Positions 1 to 61,544 of a stretch of DNA of 64,000 nt are shown piece by piece. Below the pieces are notes generated by a model, which saw only the letters and a program-made list of their open reading frames with translations, was not told where the DNA came from and did not search any database. The translations under genes and the position numbers were made by a program. Origin of the DNA: Megamerina dolium (lineage: Eukaryota > Arthropoda > Insecta > Diptera > Megamerinidae); NCBI GenBank assembly GCA_963854835.1, contig OY978526.1, positions 41,641,140-41,705,139 on the forward strand, given 5' to 3'. Position 1 is the stretch's first letter, and each line of letters begins with the position of its first letter.

Positions 1-13
1 AGACATGTTACTA

Positions 14-1260
14 TTGTAAAGGGTTATCCATTTTGCGGTTTCAAAAGTAAATGTAATAAAACACATATAAAATACTTTTTATCATGATATTTCTTTTTTA
101 TTATAATGTTTGAACGTTGACATTATGTGTGAAATACTACATCATTTAAATGACCACCACGCGAATTGTTGCAAGCATCGATTCTTTTGAGGTAATTTTC
201 GACCACTTTTTGACACATATTGGGCGGTATCTCAGCCATAACGTGACGAATGTTGGTTTTTAGGTGCTCAAGAGTTAAAGGTTTATCTGCATAAACACGG
301 TCTTTCGCGTAGCCCCACAAAAAAAGTCAAGCAGTGTCAAATCGCATGATCTTGGTGGCCACTTGATATCGCCACGACGAGAAATTACGCGGCCAGAAAA
401 TTTCTCTTGCAATAAAGCCATATTCGCTCGAGTTGTGTGGCATGTGGCACCGTCTTGTTGAAACCACATATTCTCTAAGTCGTATTCTCCAATAGCAGGC
501 AAAAAAAAAGTCGGTTATCATATGACCATAACGCTCCGAATTGACGGTGACAGTCGTTCCATAGTCGTTTTCGAAGAAGTAAGGTCCAATCACACCTCCG
601 GACCAAAGAGCGCACCAAGCAGTGACTTTTTGTGGATGTAGTGGCCTCTCTTCAATTACTTGAGGATTCTCAGAACCACAAATACGACAATTTTGTTTGT
701 TAACATACCCACTGAGTGAGAAATGTGCTTCGTCGCTGAAGAAAATTTTGTTTGAAAAATCGCCGTCCACCGCCGATTCGACGTATCTACGACGTTGTGA
801 ATGGTCAGCTGGCTTCAGTTGTTGTGTGAGCTGGATTTTATATGGATATAGGTGTAGATCCAAATGCAAAATACGCCATAATGTGCCGTAAGACAGTCCT
901 AATTCCTGAGAACGACGAGGCAACACTTTCACTTACAGCAGCGATATTTTCGGTGGTACGAGCGAAACGATGATGCACAGGCCTTACAATATCTGTAACC
1001 GATCCAGTCTCTTCATATTTCTTCACAATTTTGCCAATTGCTTGCGTAGTTGGACGATTATGTAAACCATAATCTCCTCTTAAAGCACGATATGTGGCTG
1101 TGGCAGAATCACCATTTTTGTAGTAGGTTTTTACGATCCATTTTCGCAAATGTCAGACTTTGAACTGAAAAAGAAAGAAATTGTTTTAACAACTCAGTTT
1201 GACAGATGTCGAATTATAGCCCTATACTTTTGAAACCGCGAAATGGATAACCCTTTACAA
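14..1260 (-). mobile_element. rosa-like (DD41D) Tc1/mariner element, inactive
   Basis: Terminal inverted repeats of 36 bases with one mismatch (14-49 starting TTGTAAAGGGTTATCC; mirror at 1225-1260), flanked by TA on the left and a mutated TG on the right. The antisense transposase (about 1149 to 123) is broken by frameshifts, two of them at T-runs near 500 and 322. Seen in order: an N-terminal helix-turn-helix part, FSDEAHFSLSGYVNKQNCRI (first Asp), WFQQDGATCHT (second Asp) and CDLTLLDFF (third Asp). There are 41 residues between the second and third Asp, the spacing of the rosa lineage. Confidence 0.88.
123..1149 (-). pseudogene. rosa-like transposase, frameshifted
   Basis: Pieces in at least three frames: MRKWIVKTYYKNGDSATATY... 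(1149-838), then ...FSDEAHFSLSGYV... (932-327), ...MWFQQDGATCHTTR... (502-275) and MWGYAKDRVYADKPLTLEHL... (320-123). Catalytic Asp residues are still recognisable but no continuous frame remains. The final 65-residue piece occurs again, identical at protein level, at 52989-53186. Confidence 0.85.
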
Positions 1261-4200
1261 TGAGGACTATATAGACTATATAAACATATGAATCGAGAAC
1301 CATGTTAAGTTTGGCAAACAATTTTTAAGTAAGAATATTTTTTCAAAAACGTTTGGCGATTTGACAAGACTGAACATTTCTATAAGAAACACATTATGTG
1401 ATGGCTGATGTAAAAACAGATGAATTGATGATGACTGTACATTGATTTTTATTTCAAGATTTATATTGTAGAAACACATAACTAAGTACTTCAACTTCGT
1501 ACGGCATGCCGACTTTTAACCATAAACGATATGACTATATTGGTTTAACACAAAACGTATATTACTGAATCATCACATGGCATGAATAGTGACAATACCA
1601 ATTGGCACCTTCTACTCCTAACTGCCTTCAGAATATTAATGCTTGTTGCCACGCAATAATATCTACGATTTTCTTTCATTTCATAACAGCTCGTTGTGAC
1701 TCATTGTGACCTTGTTTTTGTTCACATTTGCCAGAAGAAAAATACCATTTGTCATTTCCCTTATCGAATCAAAAATGAAATATAAGAATAAATTGTTACT
1801 TTTCCATTCATCTCTATTTTTTTTTTTTTTGAGGCCCTAAAATCAAGTCACAAATAGAATAATATTTTTTAAATTAAAATAAAAACTAGCTCTTATGACT
1901 ATGAGATCTACATAATCCAACTACTCACAAAAAATTAAATAACAACAATAAATAATCTCCAAAAAAGTCAGAATTGTCATGATAAAGTAAAAAGTTAAGT
2001 ATTTTCTCTAAAATTGTCGTAAATTTAAAGTTCGTAATGTATACAGTTTTTTTCATGTCAGCTTATATGGGCATTTGCTGGGTTACAGACGTGACATTCG
2101 CACATGTAAATAATGAAAACAAAATTAAGCCAAAGGGAACGATACAAATTCATGATTGTTCTATAAATCTAGATGAGTACTAATTGAAATGCAGATTAAT
2201 AACGGTTGATTGATTAATTTACAGATTTCAGCCAATATAACGCGATACGGAAGCGGTAACATGTGAATATGTTTACTGATATGGTTGTGAAAATTTACAA
2301 AATAGTATCAAATTTTGAGAAATACCCTTATTGTTAAAAGGATATGATTGCATAATGAGCTTCTTTCATACAATATAGTGAATAAAGCAACAATTTTTTA
2401 TTTAACTAAAACACATTGAATTGAATTAGAATTAAAGTATAAACGCTGACTTCATGACAGAAAATAGTCATCATATTTCTCTAATCTTTAAGATAGCATT
2501 CGTGCAATTAGACTCTATTATGAATGGTTAAAACAATTTTTCGGGCATTTTTAATTGTTTAATTTTTATCAACTTCGATTGACATTTTCTGAGAAATTCC
2601 CATATGAAATGATGTGAATATATCTACAAATGTACATATACATAAATAAACAAGTAACTAAGGTCAATTTTCGGGTGTTATACCATATATATGTACATAT
2701 GTATATAAACATATACTATTTATATTTTACACACAAATGCATATGGTTCCCAGTTAGAAATTGAATGAGATCTGACTGAGTTAGGGAATGTGCCGTCCCA
2801 AAACATTTTGTTGTTATCTTTGTTTAAAGAATAAGCCCAATTTTTGTCTAAGTGCCCTTTCGCAGGTCTAATTTAAAACTTAACTTAAAGAAAAAAGAGT
2901 GAAATACCATTTCAATCCCCAATAAATCTGAAATATCTGCAGGGTTACCTTTCGAAGCTTGAAAATATACATACAATAAATTTACTATATATGAAATACC
3001 TAAATAAGAAATGCAGTATGTACGTATGGAAAATTGAACCATACTCTCTTATGTTGGGCCATTTCTACTGGCACCAGCATCTTCAGTTACTTCATATGTT
3101 TGTATGTATTTAAGGTATCTGACCGTTTTTGCTTTCGGATGAGAAAATACGACAAAACAGTAATATCGACATTAAATACAAAGAAAAAAGATTAAGAGAT
3201 TAGATGCGGTCAGATTAACTTGAAAAAATAGTCTGTGGACATTTTGTATTAACCCAATAAATTGTTTTAGGCTGCTAAGGAAGACAACTTTAAATGATTT
3301 TTTAATAAAAACGATCATGCATTTTCAAAAACCTACAGAGGGATCTAAATTAAATGATATAACAATTCTCAGCGTAAATGCCAATTTGTTGATCTCTTAA
3401 TTTTTCCTATCAGCAATTCTTTTTATAAATAGCAATAAAGTGGTCTAAATAGCAATAAAGAAGGTCGTCACTTCATCAGATACTAATGACTCTTTATAGC
3501 ACATGGCAATTTCTATACTAGGATTAATATGTCATTTTGATTTTTTAATGAGTTTTAGTTTAATATTATGTAAGAAAGTCATATATAAAATAGATCAAAT
3601 TACACACCGATTTTAACAAAATCGTAAATATTTTCTTGTGGAATGTGTACGTAATTAATATTGCATATTACGATTTAGCGTTTTATTTTTTTGTGTTTTG
3701 TTTTCCACGTCAATTCTTCCAACACAAATTCCCTTTGCAATTTATTTGCAGCAATTTATTTCTACAATTACTGTACATACCAAATTAATAAATATCTACT
3801 ACTTTGTAATGCGAAAAGAGAATAAGTACGATATTTGGATGTTTATTGAAAATAAATTTTGAATTATATAGCAAAGCTAGCCAAATAATCATCCACCCAC
3901 GTGTATATAAGTACCTACCTACCTCCCTCCCTCCTTGTGCACAGCTCATATGCTTTCATCAATAACGACAAATGCGATGAGCAATAAATTTTGAAGGTCC
4001 TTTGCAACATCTAAAATACATTTAAAATATATGTAATATATAAATTACAATACGAACAAAAAACTCCAATATCCAATGGCAGCAGTATAAATTTATTCAC
4101 TTTGCTATGCCATCAACAATTTAAGATAAAATAAAAATACAAATAACAACAGCATTGTCGGTCAATAAAAGCTTTTCTGGATATCTGTGATAAAAGCACG

Positions 4201-4576
4201 TCTTATGTTAAGTGAATTACCTCGAATTATCTTCAGTCACCCATATACCTAAGTATATGTATAAAGGAATTCAGTACATTGTCTCCTCCGTATATGTTGG
4301 CATGAATTAGAAGTTTCAAACAGAAAAGAAACAAAACATAGGCACACAAATAAAACGAAATTGAAAACAGCTGAACAAGCCATAAATTTACGCATTTGAC
4401 GTGAAATTATGGTGACGCAGAGTAAACCATAATGCTTCTTTAATATTAGTACATACATATACCATACATACGTACCTACCAATTCAATATGGCCACACGA
4501 TTATTTACTATTTATTTGCATATTTCAGCATTATACCTACTTATTTCTTTTACTTTGTGTTTATTTTATTTCGCAG
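1261..4576. other. AT-rich intronic DNA, no gene seen
   Basis: Sequence upstream of the first visible cyclase exon, presumably intron of that gene. I see short A/T runs and a CTACC/CTCCC-rich patch at 3915-3935, but no exon, known repeat or RNA gene. Confidence 0.5.
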
Positions 4577-54499
<49,923 letters not shown>

Positions 54500-55463
54500 G
54501 AAATGTGTAAGAATTCGTCTTGCTGTTGCTGAAATATACTCTAAGGATGTGACGATAATGCAAGCATGTATGCTCAATGTGTATGGGATGATTATGTTGT
54601 ACAAATACGATGAATAGATGTTCACAAATTGTATATACAAGTATGTAATCGTACATGCATACATCCACAGACAACATGGTTAAAATAATTTATGTTAATG
54701 CACCTGCAAGCACTTGTCACATTGATATTCACTCAACATCAACATAGTATACTTTGTAGTATAAAGTACCCTATGCCTTTAGGATACTTACAGGTAATCA
54801 TTTATGAATTAGACTATAAATGAACCATTAAAATGTTATTCTGTTTAGAGAGGTGTATATTTTTGTTGATACCACACAAGTATCTGTAACACCATTTAAA
54901 CATAAGAACACAAAACTCCCTTCTGATTGAAACTATTTCCGCTTAGATATATAGTATTTTTATTCTCAAGCCGTTCAAGAATCACAATCTACTATCAGAA
55001 GCTAACAAGATTTTACTGTATACCCCCAAATGTGTGGAATACTATTGTAGGGAATATTGTCAGACATTTTACAAGGCCCAACATTTGCCATGCACCCATA
55101 TTCTTTAACACTTGCATTGCTCAGTCGATCAAATTGCATGACTTTACGATGTTTCTATTTGTTTTTTTAATTAACGAGATTTTGCGATAAAAGCATATTT
55201 TCATTTACTGATTCATTTGTATTTCAAATATGTAAAATAAAGGTTTTTCAAATTTTGGTACAATTATTTAAGCCCCAGCGATTCGTTTATTTTTAAAATC
55301 CGGAAACTTTAATTGTATTTTCTTGTTATCTTTTTTTTTTTTTTTGTTGCTACCGTAAGATTTTCGAAAGTCATGTATGTTCCTTCTTGGTGGCTCATCG
55401 TCCGTCCAATGGAAAATTAGTTTCGTATTGTATTTTTCAGTAAATAAATAAAATCAAAACATA
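54500..55463 (+). other. Presumed 3' UTR of the cyclase gene and intergenic DNA
   Basis: Follows the TAG stop. An AATAAA-type signal at about 55235-55242 (gtaaaataaagg) could be the poly(A) signal. No other feature recognised. Confidence 0.45.
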
Positions 55464-55674
55464 AATAAAACCGATTCCGTGAAAGTCACCAATAAGAGTG
55501 GACGTGTTTGATAGAGTCGGAAAAGTGAATGTTTTCGGTAAAAATAAAAATTTTTAATATTTTGCGAAAAGACGCTAAGAAACTCAGTGAGTTATTTCGG
55601 TGATTTTTTTTTTTTTTTAGAAAAAAAAAATATAAAAAAACAATAATATCGTTTGCAAACATTTTGTTTATAAT

Positions 55675-57088
55675 ATGAGTGTTCAGCGCTCTCCTCTCCG
55701 ACAACGGCAATCGCCTGTTAATGTGTGTGTAAACAATAATTTGCAATCACCCGCGCAAACCCCCCCGATAAGTGCATTATCAAAAAAAACAGTTGATACA
55801 CACTGCACAAGTGAAAGTAACAGTGCAAATCTTTTGCCTGTACATATTCCTCACTCTAACACTACATCAAAATTTGCAACAACAATAAATACAGACAAAA
55901 AAAATAATTTATTCTCTCGTGATATACTATCGTCCTCTATACCGTGGAGTGTACAATGCGCTTCTCCTGCTGTAACACCAACAGTTACAACATCAAAGCA
56001 AACAAATAACGGCCTTTCTACTGAAGTGCATGACCCAGTAGTTAAAGAAACTAGTGCGATGACTAATAAAGAACCAGTTGCTGTTCAAACTGGAATTGAT
56101 CGCTACATTACTGTAGTAAAGCGAAAAAGAAGTCCACAAAATTCAAAACAAATGAATTCAACAAAAATTCAAAAGCAGAACACTGACCCTATTAGTTCGG
56201 AAAATAGATACGCTTTGCTTTCAGGTGATGAAAGTGACGAAAATATTATCTCCAAGAAAAATTTCAAACCCCCACCCATTTTCTTAAGAGAACGCAACTC
56301 AGATAAGTTGATTTCTAGAATTACAAGACCCAAAGACCCAAAGAATTTCCACGTTGTTTCAAGCCAAAACAGTATTCAACATTCTCAACAAGAGCAATAT
56401 ACCTCAACCGTTATATCGTATTGAGCTTCAGCCTGAAACAAAACCCCTAAAAAAAGGTGAAGTACACCCCATATATAAAATTCGATATTTATTGCATCGC
56501 AAAATCACAATCGAAGAACCCCATAAGAGAACTGGACCTCCTCAGTGCAGTAACTGCCAAGAATATGGACATACTAAGACATATTGTACCCTGCCAGCTG
56601 TTTGTGTGATTTGTGGAGATCTCCATAAATCAAACATATGCCCAAAATCTAAAGGCGATGCTAGCATGAAAAAATGCAGCAATTGTGGAGGTAATCACAC
56701 CGCAAATTATAGAGGTTGCCCAGTATATACAACCCTAAAGCAAAATTTCTCCGCTAGCAATCAACCTCTAAAACCAGTTGAGCAAACTCAGATAGCCAAC
56801 TCAAGTAAGAGACAAAATATTGATGCAACACAATTCTTCTCTGCAATCCCAAACAAGAATCAAACCAATTCATACGCTAGCGTGTTAAAACAAAACCCAC
56901 ACCAACAAAGCAATGTAAATAATGAGCAGAAACACTCACTGCCCACCCAACAGCCAAGTACCCTTGAACATTTGCTTCAAACATTAATTCAGAATATGAA
57001 CCAATTCATGAACTCAATGCAAACAATGATGCAAGAAATGATGAAAAATCAATCGATGTTACTCCAAACATTGCTATCCAGACCATGA
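55675..57088 (+). pseudogene. LINE ORF1 (gag-like, zinc knuckles), frameshifted
   Basis: First frame 55675-56424 begins MSVQRSPLRQRQSPVN. The second frame resumes near 56354 (AKTVFNILNKSNIPQPLYRI) and ends at 57088. The second part carries three CCHC-type knuckles: CSNCQEYGHTKTYC, CVICGDLHKSNIC and CSNCGGNHTANYRGC. From knowledge of jockey-clade ORF1, the RRM-like segment expected between the two parts is missing, so the frame change probably reflects an internal deletion. The product would bind RNA and form the LINE particle. Confidence 0.85.
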
Positions 57089-57806
57089 GTTGTCTCAAGA
57101 TATGCCACCGGAACGCCAACGGCTTAAGTCAGCACCGTTTGGAGCTAATTCAATTCCTTGAATCCAGCCAAATCGACATAATGATGATATCTGAGACCCA
57201 TTTCACTGACAAAAATTGCTACCAAATACCATATTACAAACTGTACACCACAAATCATCCGCATGGTAAGGCACGCGGAGGAACTGCCATACTGATAAAA
57301 AGCAGAATAAAACATCATGTTCTCGAAGATTTCAGTAGCGTCTACTTGCAAGCAACATCTATATGTCTGGAAGAATACATCTCTAAGCTAGTAATATCTG
57401 CGATATACTGTCCCCCAAGATACAGTATTACCGAACAGCAATATAAAGAATTTTTCTCAACTCTTGGTAGCAAATTCTTGGTTGCTGGCGATTTCAACGC
57501 CAAACACACTCACTGGGGCTCCCGCTTAATAACTCCAAAAGGCAGAAGACTATGTTCAATCATCACTAACCATGGCTACGATGTTATTTCGAATGGTCAA
57601 CCGACATATTGGCCGACGGACAAGAGGAAAATACCCGATCTCATAGACTTTGGAGTCGCCAAAGGTTTGCAGATGGAAAATATCTCCACAGAGTGTAATT
57701 ATGATCTATCATCTGACCACTCACCCACGGTAATATCTATAAAATCACCAAGCCCCCAAAGCAATTGCTTTAGAAAGAAAATAGACTGGTTAAAATTCAA
57801 GAAATA

Positions 57807-59457
57807 CAGTGGCTCCCAGCTTATTTCGTACAGTGACAGTTTAAAAATTGCTGCAGTCGTAATTCCTAATATAGCAAAAATTTGAACAAAATATAAATGC
57901 CATTTTTGAAAGGAAGGTTTGTTTTTTATTTTCCAAAATTTACTTTTTCAAAATTTTAGTGTTTGACACTATAAAAAAATAAAATAAGAAAAAAATAGGA
58001 AAATTCATGTCACAGCTTATTTCGTACAGTCTCTTTAAGTTCAAACTAAAAACAAAGTAAGTTGATTTTAATATTTAGTATGACATCCCTTAGCGTTAAT
58101 GACAGCCTGGAGTCTACTTGGCATTGAATCCACCAATTTTTGAGTGATGTCTGGTGTGATTTTTTTCCATTCCTCCATCAGTACCTTCTTTAGGTCTTGC
58201 TTATTAGAAATCTTGTGTGTTCTTATTTTATTGTCCAAAATAGACTAAAGATTTTCAATCACATTCATGTCAGGTGACTGTGGTGGTGGAGACATCAAGT
58301 GTGAGCAGTTCAAATAAGCCAAGATTGCACAATCCCAGATTTATGTTTTGGGTCATTATCTTGGTAATACCGAAATTCTTCCCGCAAACCCAGTTTGTCT
58401 GCACTTTGAAGTAAATTGTTTTTCAGAATCTCGAGGTACTTCATTTTGTCCATTGTTCCCTCAATAAAAACCAATTCACCTACTCCGGCTGCTGACATAC
58501 AGGCCCAAACCATCACGCTACCGCCACCATGCTTCACTGTGGGCTTAAGGTTCTCCTTGTTTAGCTCGGTATTAGCTTTACGCCAAACATATGACATTCC
58601 GTCCGAGCCAAAAATATTAAACTTAGACTCATCCGCGAAAATAACGGTATTCCAGAACGCAGGAGTATTAATAATATGCTCTTTGGCGAAGTCAAGTCGG
58701 CGTTGTATATTCATTTTCGAAATGAATGGTTTCTTTCGGGCTACTCGACCGTTCAAGTCATGATTGCGCAGCACACGTCGGACAGTTTCAGCACTGGATG
58801 ATTTTCCTATTTCACGCTGAACCTCTGCAGCCAACTTCGGAGCGGATAACTTTGGATTTTTCTTAATTTTTCGTACAATATAACGCTCGTCTGATGCGTT
58901 GAAAATCTTATTAGGTGCTTCTCTGCCCTTGTTCTCCAACCGATTTTCGCGAACGAAGCGTTGAATGATGTATTGGACAGTTGAGGCACTTAAATTTGTC
59001 ATTTCAGCAATTTTTCGCACACTCTGACCTTTCCTAAAATGGTTAATTACCAGTTTACGCTGTTCCATCGTTGTACGATGACCCATAAAGCTAAATGTTT
59101 AATTTACAGCACTTTAACTATTTAAAATAATAATAATAAAAATTGTTATAATAGTTAAAAAGGTCCAAAAACTCATACAATTCAAAAAAACTTTGTAACT
59201 GCGCGGCAGAATGAAACTTACTTACATTGAAGTTTGTGTACGAAATAAGATGTGAGCTGAAAATCAGCTGATCAATAGTTTTTCTCTCTTGCATAACAAA
59301 AAGAAAAATTTTTGGGGTTCCCCGTTTTCTTATTAGGTTTACTAAACACATACACAGACATCTACATTCAAAACTTATCGATAAGTTTTTTAGTTTCGAT
59401 GTTACAGCCATGTACATTAAAATATATACACTGTACGAAATAAGCTGTGAGCCACTG
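57807..59457 (-). mobile_element. Tc1-like element (DD34E) with IR/DR ends
   Basis: Outer ends CAGTGGCTCCCAGCTTATTT (57807) and mirror ...GAGCCACTG (59457), flanked by duplicated TA. The empty site is preserved in LINE copy 1 (gaaaTAtataaattccc), giving exact borders. Each end holds two copies of CAGCTTATTTCGTACAG: 57817-57834 and 58012-58030 on the left, near 59238-59258 and 59431-59453 on the right. That is an IR/DR arrangement with about 220-base ends. Confidence 0.94.
58080..59086 (-). pseudogene. Tc1-like transposase, frameshift and stop
   Basis: From ATG 59086: MGHRTTMEQRKLVINHFRKG, then a paired helix-turn-helix domain, FADESKFNIFGSDG (first Asp), HGGGSVMVWACMS and YYQDNDPKHKS (second Asp). 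The frame stops at 58310 after QSWLI. A shifted frame continues with SPPPQSPDMNVIENL (Glu expected 34 residues after the second Asp) and then a TAG where Trp is usual. It ends near 58080. Not functional. Confidence 0.92.
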
Positions 59458-61544
59458 TATATAAATTCCCATCTTCCTCTGAGTACTGTATTAAGAAATG
59501 GACACGATGTAGACTCAGCACTCGAAAAATTCAACTAGCTGCTCTCATTAGCTCTCAGCTCAGCCACCTGCACAAAGGTATGCAAGCAATCAAACTATAG
59601 CCCATACACACCAGCCGATATTGAATTACTAGTAAGACAGAAAAGAAGACTCCGAAGACAATGGCAAGAATTCAGATCACCGAATCTGAAAACACAGCTA
59701 CAGCACTGCACTCGAAAGTTAAGGCAAGCCTTAAAAAATAAAAACAACAAAGAGTTAGAAGAGCACATAGCGAAGTTAACACCTGGTGAAGCGTCAGACT
59801 ACTCTTTGTGGAAATCAGCAAAAAATTCAAATCGGCCAATTCTCACTGATTCCCCCATCCGTTTGAGTGACGGTAATTGGGCTAGAAGCAACTGTGAGAA
59901 GGGTTTGGCTTTTGCAAACCACCTAAAAAGTGTGTTTACACCCAATCCACCCTCTTCACAGTCCTCATTACCAATATTAACTTCTCAACCTTGCTCAATA
60001 ACGCTCAAAATTAAAAAAAAGGACATATTCAAAGCAATTTATAAAGATTTAAACCCAAAAAAATCACCTGGTCCAGATAAAATTACCGGTAAAATGATAA
60101 AAGAGCTACCTCCGGCTTCAGTAATTCATCTGATGCACATTTTCAATGCTATCCTTCGTATTAAACACTATCCCAAATGCTGGAAAACTTCAAAAATTAT
60201 TATGATAGCAAAACCAGGAAAAGACCCTACAAAAGTTGCATCGTACAGACCTATCAGCCTCCTGCCTCTACTTTCTAAAGTATTCGAAAAGCTACTTGTC
60301 ATGAATATAACTCCATTTATTAATCTCAACCAACTGATTCCTCAACATCAGTTTGGATTTAGAAAACAGCACGGCACAATAGAACAAGTCCACCGCATTG
60401 TAACTCTGATAAGGAACACTTTTGAAGAAAAAAAGTATTGCTCAGCTGTCTTTCTTGACATCACTCAAGCTTTCGACAAAGTATGGCACGATGGCCTCAT
60501 TTACAAACTCAAACTATTACTGCCTGCAAATGTCTCCTCATTGCTTAGTAGCTACCTCACGAAAAGACAATTTCTCGTACATCACAAGGATTACACAACA
60601 AATCCATTGGATATTCACGCTGGCGTTCCTCAGGGAAGCGTTTTGGGCCACTTACTGTATCTCTTATACACTACAGATATGCCCAGCAATAACTATACAT
60701 TTATATCGACCTTTGCAGATGATACGGCAATATTGTGCACTCGCTCTAACCCCATAGAAGCTACTAAACTCCTGCAGACTCATATCGATTCTCTCGAAAT
60801 CTGGCTAGCAAAATGGCGTATAAAAGTCAATGAATCAAAGAGCGTACATGTAACCTTCACGCTAAGGCCAGATACATGTCCCCCACTTAAAATTAATGGC
60901 CAATCAGTTCCACAATGTTCCTCAACAAAGTACTTGGGTATTCACCTCGACAGAAGGCTGACCTGGAAAAATCACATAGAGTCAAAGAAAACTCAGATCA
61001 AGCTTAAAATTAATCAGTTATGGTGGCTGATACACAAAAGATCAAAGTTGAATCTCGAATACAAAGTGCTATTATATAAAGCAATCCTGAAGCCAATCTG
61101 GACTTATGGTATTCAGTTTTGGGGCACCGCATCTCCCTCAAATATCGAAAAATTGCAGCGAATACAATCCAAGTGTCTGCGAATTATTGTAAACGCGCCT
61201 TGGTATATGAGGAACGTTAACATCCATCGAGATTTAAATGTACCCACAATTTCTGAGGAAGTTGCAATGTCTTGCAGAAGCTACATTCAAAAATTACACA
61301 GTCATCCGAATCCCCTTGCTAGGCAATTGTTGCTGAACACGGGGCATCGTCGATTAAAAAGAAAAGACACACTGAATATGCTGTGAAATTGCTATACCTC
61401 GTGACTCAACAAATTGTGATGGAACGTTGGGAATGTCACATAATTTTATTTAGTTTGTAAGATTTGATTACTTATTGTTAGTTTCTAAGTAATTTTAGAA
61501 AGATCCAATAAAAAGGCTTGTAAAAAAAAAAAAAGAATAAAACC

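Larger units (their letters stand above)
57085..61386 (+). pseudogene. LINE ORF2 of copy 2, interrupted
   Basis: The first 240 codons (57085-57806, the endonuclease domain) match copy 1. The frame then runs into the Tc1 end and stops at 57885. ORF2 resumes at 59460, has a CAG-to-TAG stop at 59536-59538 and is open again to 61386, including FADDT. Doubly disabled, by insertion and by a nonsense change. Confidence 0.93.
55473..61535 (+). mobile_element. Jockey-like LINE, copy 2, near full length, split by a Tc1 element
   Basis: Bounded by a 9-base duplication AATAAAACC (55464-55472 and 61536-61544). About 200 bases of 5' UTR, a frameshifted ORF1, ORF2 and an A-rich tail. Removing the 1.65-kb Tc1 insertion leaves about 4.4 kb, a normal size for the clade. 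Closely similar to copy 1 over the shared part. Confidence 0.93.
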
